NCBI GenBank assembly: GCA_030916575.1
Contig: JAUPWJ010000043.1
Span: forward strand, 1-10,867
Origin: Patescibacteria group bacterium
GTDB lineage: Bacteria; Patescibacteriota; Minisyncoccia; Phycocordibacterales; UBA9973
Reading direction: 5' to 3'
DNA length: 10,867 nucleotides
This document shows, piece by piece, positions 4,452 to 9,647 of the stretch. Position numbers and translations under genes: made by a program. Position 1 is the stretch's first letter. Every line of letters starts with the position of its first letter. The notes under the pieces were generated by a model. That model was not told the origin of the DNA. It worked only from the letters and a program-made list of their open reading frames with translations, and made no database searches.

Positions 4452-6359
4452 TTACGCTTTTGGTTCTTCGCCTTTGTCTTCTGTTGCTTCGGCGTCGCGG
4501 ACTTCGGCTGGTTGTTCTTCAGGAGCTTGAGCTTCTGCACCACCTTCTGGAGGAGTTCCGGCTTTGGCCATTGCCTCACCAATCTTAGAAATTTCAGAAG
4601 AAAGTTCTTCAGTAGCTTTTTTTATGGCATCTAAGTCTGTGCCGTCTTTCACTCCGCGTAGTGCTGTGATTTTCGCATTCACAGAATCTTTCAAAGCTTG
4701 GTCAAGTTTCGCATCATAATCTTTCAAAGATTTCTCCGCAGTGTAAGTAAGCATCTCGGCAGTGTTCCTAGCGTCAGCTGTTTCCTTTTTCTTTTTATCT
4801 TCTTCAGCGTGAATCTCAGCATCGGCTTGCATCTTCTTGATGTCTTCGTCTTTTAGTCCAGATGAAGCTTCGATCTTGATAGATTGCGCTTTACCAGAAG
4901 CTTTGTCTTTCGCAGTCACATTTAGAATTCCGTTTACATCCACATCAAAAGAAACTTCAATCTGTGGCATACCCCGAGGTGCTGGTGGCACGCCGTCTAA
5001 GATAAATCGGCCGAGGGATTTGTTATCAGAGGCCATTGGGCGTTCACCTTGGACGATATGAATCTCCACAGAAGTTTGATTGTCCGCAGCGGTAGAGAAG
5101 ACTTGAGATTTATTTGCAGGAATAGTGGTATTCTTTTCAATCAACTTTGTCGCCACGCCTCCAAGAGTTTCAATACCGAGCGCTAGAGGGATAACGTCTA
5201 GAAGTAAAACATCGCGAACATCGCCTTGCAATACTCCGGCTTGCACCGCAGCACCGAGAGCGACGACTTCGTCTGGATTAATAGAAAGGTTCGGTACTTT
5301 ACCGAAAACTTTTTTCACTTCTTCTACGATTTTTGGCATTCTAGTCTGACCTCCAACCATTATGATTTCATTGATGTCGCCTATAGTAAATCCTGAAGCT
5401 TCCATTGCTCTCTTTGTTATTTCAATAGAGCGGTTGATGTATTCGTCAGATAAAGATTCCAATTGCGCGCGAGTCATCTTGAGCAATAAGTGTTGAGGGC
5501 CTTCAGCAGTAGAAGTGATAAAAGGAATATTGATTTCAGTTTCAATAGAAGTAGAAAGTTCAATCTTTGCTTTCTCTGCAGCTTCGTCTAAGCGTTGAAG
5601 TGCAAGCTTGTCATTGCGAACATCCACACCAGAAGTCTTCTTATATTCTTCAGCCATCCAAGTGATAATCTTGTGGTCAATATCTCGTCCTCCCATGTGA
5701 GAGTCTCCGTCTGTAGACTTCACTTCGATAACATCGTCACCGATTTCAAGTACGGATACATCAAATGTTCCACCTCCAAAGTCATACACAACTATTTTTT
5801 CATTTTTCTTTTTATTAAACCCGTAAGCGAGAGCGGCGGCTGTCGGCTCGTTGATGATTCTTTTTACGTCAAGTCCTGCAATCATACCTGCGTCCTTTGT
5901 AGCTTTTCTTTGTGCATCGTTGAAGTATGCAGGCACTGTGATTATCGCTTCAGTAATTTTCTCTCCAAGCTTTGCTTCTACATCGGCTTTGATTTTTCCT
6001 AGTATCATCGCAGAGACTTCTTCTGGGCGCATCCACTTGTCGCCGATTTTTACTTCCACTCCACCGGAAGCACCTTTCTGAATTTTGAAAGACATATTTT
6101 TCAAATCTTTCTGCACTTCTGGATCTTCAAAATTGTGACCCATAAAACGCTTGATACCGTAGACAGTATTTTCTGGATTAGTCACCGCTTGGCGCTTTGC
6201 TAAAAGTCCTACTAATCTGTCACCATTTTTTGCAATAGCAACGACAGACGGAGTGGTTCGCGCACCTTCAATATTTTCTATAATCTTCGGCTGTCCTCCT
6301 TCAATAATTGCGACAGCTGAATTTGTTGTACCTAAGTCTATTCCTATGATTTTTGACAT
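4452..6359 (-). CDS. dnaK: Hsp70 chaperone DnaK
   Basis: The 635 residues are full length. The ATPase domain (about 1-382) carries phosphate-1 IDLGTTNS (7-14), TVPAYFND (141-148), NEPTAAALAYG (170-180), phosphate-2 DFGGGTFD (193-200) and VGGQTRMP (335-342). The hydrophobic linker DVLLLDV is at 383-389. The beta substrate-binding domain follows (about 390-505, with the FILDGVPPAPRGMPQIEV block at 452-469), then the helical lid (about 506-600) and a disordered Glu/Ala/Pro-rich tail. The tail ends GEEPKA rather than the usual EEVxD-like acidic end. DnaK folds client proteins in ATP-driven cycles with DnaJ and GrpE in the cytoplasm; neither partner gene lies within the window, so dnaK stands alone here. 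The start has no Shine-Dalgarno. The likely transcript begins about 180 bases upstream, so it has a long, structured leader. A strong terminator follows immediately. No CIRCE element was found upstream. Confidence 0.98.
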   Translation of the reverse strand: MSKIIGIDLGTTNSAVAIIEGGQPKIIENIEGARTTPSVVAIAKNGDRLVGLLAKRQAVTNPENTVYGIKRFMGHNFEDPEVQKDLKNMSFKIQKGASGGVEVKIGDKWMRPEEVSAMILGKIKADVEAKLGEKITEAIITVPAYFNDAQRKATKDAGMIAGLDVKRIINEPTAAALAYGFNKKKNEKIVVYDFGGGTFDVSVLEIGDDVIEVKSTDGDSHMGGRDIDHKIITWMAEEYKKTSGVDVRNDKLALQRLDEAAEKAKIELSTSIETEINIPFITSTAEGPQHLLLKMTRAQLESLSDEYINRSIEITKRAMEASGFTIGDINEIIMVGGQTRMPKIVEEVKKVFGKVPNLSINPDEVVALGAAVQAGVLQGDVRDVLLLDVIPLALGIETLGGVATKLIEKNTTIPANKSQVFSTAADNQTSVEIHIVQGERPMASDNKSLGRFILDGVPPAPRGMPQIEVSFDVDVNGILNVTAKDKASGKAQSIKIEASSGLKDEDIKKMQADAEIHAEEDKKKKETADARNTAEMLTYTAEKSLKDYDAKLDQALKDSVNAKITALRGVKDGTDLDAIKKATEELSSEISKIGEAMAKAGTPPEGGAEAQAPEEQPAEVRDAEATEDKGEEPKA

Positions 6360-6403
6360 ATGATTTTTTCGTTTAACTAATAATAATTGTTAATAATGTG
6401 AAG

Positions 6404-6502
6404 TAAATTAGTCTTTTGAAATGTCCTGCGCAGGCTGACGAGCCGAGCAGTTCGCTGAGCTAGCAAGCTCAGATAGATTACATTTCAACAAGATCTAATT
6501 TA
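6404..6502. repeat. Long imperfect inverted repeat around a GC-rich core, in the dnaK leader
   Basis: The left arm 6404-6424 (core TTGAAATGT) pairs with the right arm 6480-6502 (core ACATTTCAA) over about 21 bp with two one-base bulges. The 55-base interior holds a CCTGCGCAGG palindrome (6425-6434), a CAG-TTCG-CTG mini-hairpin (6448-6457) and CTGAGCT-AGCA-AGCTCAG (6455-6472). It lies between the dnaK promoter and the ATG, so it would fold in the mRNA leader. Terminal inverted repeats around a palindromic core also resemble a small non-autonomous mobile element. CCTGCGCAGG is the centre of the R1 palindrome. Confidence 0.7.
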
Positions 6503-6519
6503 TGTAACTTTTACTCACT

Positions 6520-6535
6520 TTTCGCGACCGCGAAA
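6520..6535. promoter_or_regulatory. Palindrome TTTCGCG-AC-CGCGAAA
   Basis: Seven-base half-sites are separated by two bases, a form expected for a dimeric regulator site or a small RNA hairpin. It sits just upstream of the plus-strand -10 at 6542 and within the predicted dnaK leader. The bound factor is unknown. Confidence 0.5.
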
Positions 6536-6541
6536 TACTTG

Positions 6542-6547
6542 TATAAT
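6542..6547 (+). promoter_or_regulatory. -10 element of the PaaX/Cas2-like gene
   Basis: A perfect TATAAT lies 72 bases before the ATG at 6620. No good -35 is present (TTTTCG at 17 bases), so it may need an activator or be weak. The expected start, near 6554, falls inside the inverted repeat 6551-6572. Confidence 0.45.
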
Positions 6548-6549
6548 TT

Positions 6550-6579
6550 AGTATATATGATAGCATATATACATGTCAA
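6550..6579 (-). promoter_or_regulatory. Sigma-70 promoter of dnaK
   Basis: On the reverse strand a perfect TTGACA (6579-6574), 18 bases, TATACT (6555-6550). Expected start is near 6543, giving a leader of about 180 bases. The spacer and the -10 are covered by the inverted repeat 6551-6572. Confidence 0.7.
6551..6572. promoter_or_regulatory. Operator-like inverted repeat over the dnaK promoter
   Basis: GTATATATG, spacer ATAG, CATATATAC: perfect nine-base half-sites in a 22-bp palindrome. It spans the dnaK -10 and spacer on the minus strand and the expected start of the divergent gene on the plus strand. A dimeric repressor here would control both. The divergent winged-helix regulator is the nearest candidate. 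Confidence 0.55.
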
Positions 6580-6604
6580 CCCCGTCGCTCGCGAGCGACG
6601 GGGT
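6579..6604. repeat. Perfect 26-bp GC-rich palindrome
   Basis: The half-site ACCCCGTCGCTCG (6579-6591) is mirrored exactly by 6592-6604. It lies in the leader of the PaaX/Cas2-like gene, 15 bases before its ATG, and just beyond the dnaK -35. As RNA it would form a very stable hairpin; there is no T-run, so it is not a terminator. GTCAA flanks it as a direct repeat (6575-6579, 6603-6607). Confidence 0.8.
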
Positions 6605-6619
6605 CAAGCAACAAATTTT

Positions 6620-7135
6620 ATGAAAAATCAAGACTTTTCTAAAAAAATCCTAAAAAAGCTAGCTGAAAAGCCAGCCGTGCCCGTAGAATGCTTCAAGGAA
6701 AACGAGGATTCCAAGACTTCATATGCACTCGCAAGGAGCCTTAAAAACCTCGTAGACGCAGGATTTGCGCAAATACACAGCTCTGGGCGTGAAAGCTATG
6801 CCAAGCTCACCAAGGCCGGTAAAAACAAGGTAAATGCGCTTAAACTCACCTCTCCTGAGAGCCTAGTCTCAACGAACTGGGACGGACTTTGGAGAATCAT
6901 ACTTTTAGACCTTCCAGAAGAAAGAAAAGCTGAAAGAGAATCTCTCCGCTATCTCCTCAAAAAAGCCGGCTTCGTCTGCCTCAAAAATTCCGCCTGGATT
7001 TCTCCTCTCCCTTACGAACATCTTTTTGAAAATATAAAAAAAGACCTCGGCCTTTCAACCGAACTCATGATTATAGTCACCTCATACATAGACGAAGAAA
7101 CTAAAAAATTCCTCTTTAAAAGTTTCGGAAAATAA
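6620..7135 (+). CDS. PaaX-like regulator: winged helix plus Cas2-like domain
   Basis: The protein has 171 residues. Residues 1-76 look like a winged helix: helices ILKKLAEKPA (10-19) and YALARSLKNLVDAG (35-48), then a wing with basic QIHSSGRESYAKLTKAGK (51-68). Residues 87-157 match the Cas2-like ferredoxin fold of PaaX-type proteins: WDGLWRIILLDLPEERK (87-103), helix AERESLRYLLKKAGF (104-118), strand CLKNSAWISPLPYE (120-133), then LMIIVTSYID (149-158). D97 sits where Cas2 has its conserved Asp. Such proteins are often mislabelled Cas2; no CRISPR array or other cas gene is present, and the N-terminal winged helix favours transcription control. The start at 6620 is chosen over a TTG at 6539, because the extra 27 residues would be read from the promoter, operator and palindrome. 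It diverges from dnaK across a palindrome-rich control region, so self-regulation and dnaK control are plausible inferences. Confidence 0.82.
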   Translation: MKNQDFSKKILKKLAEKPAVPVECFKENEDSKTSYALARSLKNLVDAGFAQIHSSGRESYAKLTKAGKNKVNALKLTSPESLVSTNWDGLWRIILLDLPEERKAERESLRYLLKKAGFVCLKNSAWISPLPYEHLFENIKKDLGLSTELMIIVTSYIDEETKKFLFKSFGK

Positions 7136-7159
7136 TCTGTATTTTTGAAATTTTAAAGG

Positions 7160-7165
7160 TATAAT
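7160..7165 (+). promoter_or_regulatory. -10 element of the 7172 gene (predicted leaderless)
   Basis: TATAAT, TAAAGA, ATG: a six-base gap to the start codon. AAAGG (7155-7159) precedes it but is 12 bases from the ATG, far for a Shine-Dalgarno. No clear -35 was seen. Confidence 0.55.
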
Positions 7166-7171
7166 TAAAGA

Positions 7172-7897
7172 ATGAAAAAAATACTTCTTTTGCTGGTTTT
7201 AGTTTTAGTCTTAGTAATAGGTTTTAAAAATAGTTTCATAAAAGGAAATTCTCATACCAACTCAAGATATGGATTTAAATTTTCATATGATAATGCTACT
7301 AAACTAGAAAGAAATGGAAGTTTTTGGGACAGTTGTAAGCGCTATGAATGTGTTGATTTTATTGGATCACCAAATTTTAGCTATAATGCTATTTACCAAG
7401 AAAATTACGGTAACCTTGGTGTATCACAAGAAAATATAAATGTGGATTACATTGGTAGAACAGAGGAGGTTGGACAAGGAAATAAAATTATAGGGATAGC
7501 TACATACAGTCCTCTAAGTTTGTTCTCTGAGTATAAATTTAAAGACGGAAAAGTATATAAAATATATGGAAACGACCTCACCATAGATACGGTCTTAAAA
7601 AACACCGATCCTAAATACCAACTCAACCTAACCAAGGAAGAACTTTTAGCTAACGAAACTGTCCAGAAATATTTAGAGCGAGAGTCAGAAGCAACGCCGT
7701 TTCTCGTAAATAAAAATGGGGTTGTTTTTTATGAAGCAAGTCTAGACTCCTCCAGTTTTGAATATTGTACTTTTAAAGAAGTGGGAGGAGAGAAAAAAGC
7801 AATGATTATTTGCTTCTACCAAAAGGACCAATCCTTCGAAAAAACATTACCATACGGATCCCTTCTTTACGCACTAGAAACTTTTCGCTTTAAATAA
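7172..7897 (+). CDS. Membrane-anchored extracytoplasmic protein, function unknown
   Basis: The 241-residue protein has an N-terminal anchor at about 3-19 (KILLLLVLVLVLVIGF). No lipobox Cys and no clear cleavage site follow, so it is probably an N-terminal anchor with the rest outside. The outer part contains NSRYGFKFSYD (30-40), a strand pattern often found just after the anchor in secreted CPR and PsbP-like proteins. Alternating strands follow, with four Cys (55, 60, 199, 214) that could form disulfides. I recognise no enzyme motif. It begins 36 bases after the PaaX/Cas2-like gene, but a TATAAT right before the ATG suggests separate transcription. Its stop (7895-7897) touches the stop of the opposite-strand gene (7898-7900) with no terminator between, so the transcripts from both sides should overlap. 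Confidence 0.7.
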   Translation: MKKILLLLVLVLVLVIGFKNSFIKGNSHTNSRYGFKFSYDNATKLERNGSFWDSCKRYECVDFIGSPNFSYNAIYQENYGNLGVSQENINVDYIGRTEEVGQGNKIIGIATYSPLSLFSEYKFKDGKVYKIYGNDLTIDTVLKNTDPKYQLNLTKEELLANETVQKYLERESEATPFLVNKNGVVFYEASLDSSSFEYCTFKEVGGEKKAMIICFYQKDQSFEKTLPYGSLLYALETFRFK

Positions 7898-7933
7898 TTA
7901 ATAAACCTCCTGTTGGTAACACTTTTCACAATA
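7898..7933 (-). repeat. C-terminal coding repeat with orphan ribosome binding site
   Basis: These 36 bases match 9648-9683 at 33 positions and encode the same C-terminal end. The AGGAGG at 7911-7906 is kept, but no ATG follows (TTAATTATTTAAAG), so it no longer serves a gene. Confidence 0.75.
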
Positions 7934-9646
7934 CAAAATATAACCATCTTTCGGATTAAGGAGGGACTCCATGTCTTTACCACATTTAGCACAAGTGGTT
8001 TGATACTTTTTACACATAGGAGAAAACATTACCAACTTCAACATACGAAGTGTCGGATTTACAGAAGGAAGTGGTAATTTCATCTTTCTTAAAAATTGAA
8101 GTTCAGACTCTACTATTCTAAATGAACGGCCGGTTTCTTCGCATGTAAGAGCATAATTTAAAATATCATCACTTACCTCATCTATAGTCTCTGGAATTTC
8201 TTCCGAAGAGAGCACTTTCATATCCCCTGAACTAGACTCAGGCTCAACAGCTACATATCCACCCAATTTCACTATCTCTTCATCATTAAGTGGGTAAGAG
8301 GCTTGTCCGAGAGAAAAATTGTACGACTGAGCAGAAAAGTTCATTTCTAGCCCATCTCCATATTGCCCTCTTTTTATCATTTCCGATTTTATATCATCAA
8401 CTAAAATAAAATATTCTTCTTTAGTGTATTGTTTATTCAAAACACAATAAGATTTACTCTGAAGACCAAAACACATAAAACAGTTGTTTAAGTTTTTACT
8501 ATTGAAAATAAACTCTGAATTACTACAGAACTTTGAAGAGACTGAAAACTTCACATTACTAGATTGAGAACCAATATTTGTAGTCCCATATAAAAAGCTA
8601 GAATGTCCACCAGAAAAAAGAAAATCCATAGAATCCTTGTGAGAAAGTCCACCGTCTGCATGCCGAATATGTTCTGAATCTTCCGAATCTGTAATGTCAT
8701 AAGCATTCTTCACATTATTATTCATCACGCCTGAGATATTTTCTACCGCGATATTTCTAGGACCATTCATGGGTAAACTTTTTACCAAACTCCAAAATTT
8801 GTCTTCATAATCTTTTAAAGAACTTCGCTTAAGCGGATATAAATTTTTAATGAAATCTTGATACTCTTCTTTTGAAAGTTGCTTATTATAAACGTGATAT
8901 CGTGCTCCCCGAAGTCCTACGCAGCCGAAGCAACTATCACAGTTTCTGCAGTCAAATAAAAACATGCTGTCTGTACAATCCTTTGAAAAATAAATAAATG
9001 AAGATTTATAAATATTTTGACTATGAAGTCCGTGGTAGACATGATCTACTTTTCTAACATACCGAGAATCCATCACACTCTTACTCTCACCTGCCATATA
9101 CGAATACCATATATCTTCGGAACCATAGCAACCAAAAACATAATATCCATTCTTTGTATTCCTACCACCGTTAGAATACTCGCTATTAATACTTGAAGGG
9201 TCTCTGTTTAAAAATGAAGGCATTGGAAAGACTTTCCTCATATTCCATAAAAGCTCCATGGGGTCAGACCCTTGTTCATAATCTTTACCGAATGAAAAAG
9301 GGTCAAACTCATCTCCGATAAAATATTTGTAATCATAAACAGGAAATGGACATTTATCGGAAAAAATAGAAATTAGATTTTCATCATGTTCCGGCACATC
9401 ACATTTCCTTTTAAAAAGTTGAGAAAGACCCATATATACCATGCGACGCATTCGCCGACATGTAGGGCAGAAATTCGGTGCTGGTACTCGAAGCATTTTT
9501 AGAAAAAGAATATCTTCAGCTGTAATTTCAAAATCCCCTTCGCAGTGCGGATGCTCACCAGTCAATTTACATGTTCTGGTGTGTGGCACAAGATTTTCTA
9601 AAACCTCATCCAAAAGCCTATCAAATTGTGGTGTTTTGGATTGCAT
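7898..9646 (-). CDS. Cysteine-rich zinc-ribbon repeat protein, downstream paralog
   Basis: The protein has 582 residues. The start at 9646 is chosen over an in-frame ATG at 9679: it has AGGAGG nine bases upstream and follows the preceding stop by one base. Domain order: an N-terminal zinc ribbon (C26, C35, C60, C63, in NFCPTCRRMRR), a Tyr/Ser/Asn-rich middle, and module A at about 224-262 (CTDSMFLFDCRNCDSCFGCV, then GLRGARYHVYNKQLSKEEY). Module B follows at about 374-412 (NNCFMCFGLQSKSYCVLNKQ, then YTKEEY), and a C-terminal ribbon C552, C555, C573, C576. A second C-terminal ribbon, intact in the upstream paralog, is decayed here: CEET replaces CEKC and PSVNPTLRM replaces PDKCFNCRHEYRM. The short periodic pattern of the middle suggests stacked strands. 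This type is known to me as uncharacterised CPR proteins, sometimes misnamed CaiB/BaiF; no enzyme motif is visible. There is no signal peptide. Confidence 0.75.
   Translation of the reverse strand: MQSKTPQFDRLLDEVLENLVPHTRTCKLTGEHPHCEGDFEITAEDILFLKMLRVPAPNFCPTCRRMRRMVYMGLSQLFKRKCDVPEHDENLISIFSDKCPFPVYDYKYFIGDEFDPFSFGKDYEQGSDPMELLWNMRKVFPMPSFLNRDPSSINSEYSNGGRNTKNGYYVFGCYGSEDIWYSYMAGESKSVMDSRYVRKVDHVYHGLHSQNIYKSSFIYFSKDCTDSMFLFDCRNCDSCFGCVGLRGARYHVYNKQLSKEEYQDFIKNLYPLKRSSLKDYEDKFWSLVKSLPMNGPRNIAVENISGVMNNNVKNAYDITDSEDSEHIRHADGGLSHKDSMDFLFSGGHSSFLYGTTNIGSQSSNVKFSVSSKFCSNSEFIFNSKNLNNCFMCFGLQSKSYCVLNKQYTKEEYFILVDDIKSEMIKRGQYGDGLEMNFSAQSYNFSLGQASYPLNDEEIVKLGGYVAVEPESSSGDMKVLSSEEIPETIDEVSDDILNYALTCEETGRSFRIVESELQFLRKMKLPLPSVNPTLRMLKLVMFSPMCKKYQTTCAKCGKDMESLLNPKDGYILYCEKCYQQEVY
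8411..8437 (-). repeat. 27-bp exact coding repeat (NKQYTKEEY), copy 1
   Basis: It is identical at all 27 positions to 10164-10190 and encodes NKQYTKEEY of module B in each paralog. Flanking codons differ more, so this block is unusually conserved at the DNA level. Confidence 0.8.
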
Positions 9647-9647
9647 A

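Noticed and set aside
4837..6081. Several plus-strand frames of 74-135 codons opposite dnaK
   Set aside because: They are antisense to a strongly conserved gene whose codon structure explains them.
6539..6619. In-frame TTG extension of the PaaX/Cas2-like gene, whose translation includes YIHVNPVA, like the YIHxNPV motif of REP-associated IS200-type transposases
   Set aside because: It is read through a -10 box, an operator palindrome and a 26-bp palindrome; nothing else of a transposase is present, so the match is most likely chance.
6360..6620. CIRCE/HrcA operator for dnaK
   Set aside because: No TTAGCACTC-N9-GAGTGCTAA or near match was found on either strand.
6870..7100. Cas2 of a CRISPR system
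   Set aside because: The Cas2-like domain is fused to an N-terminal winged helix as in PaaX-type regulators, and there is no repeat-spacer array, cas1 or leader in the window.
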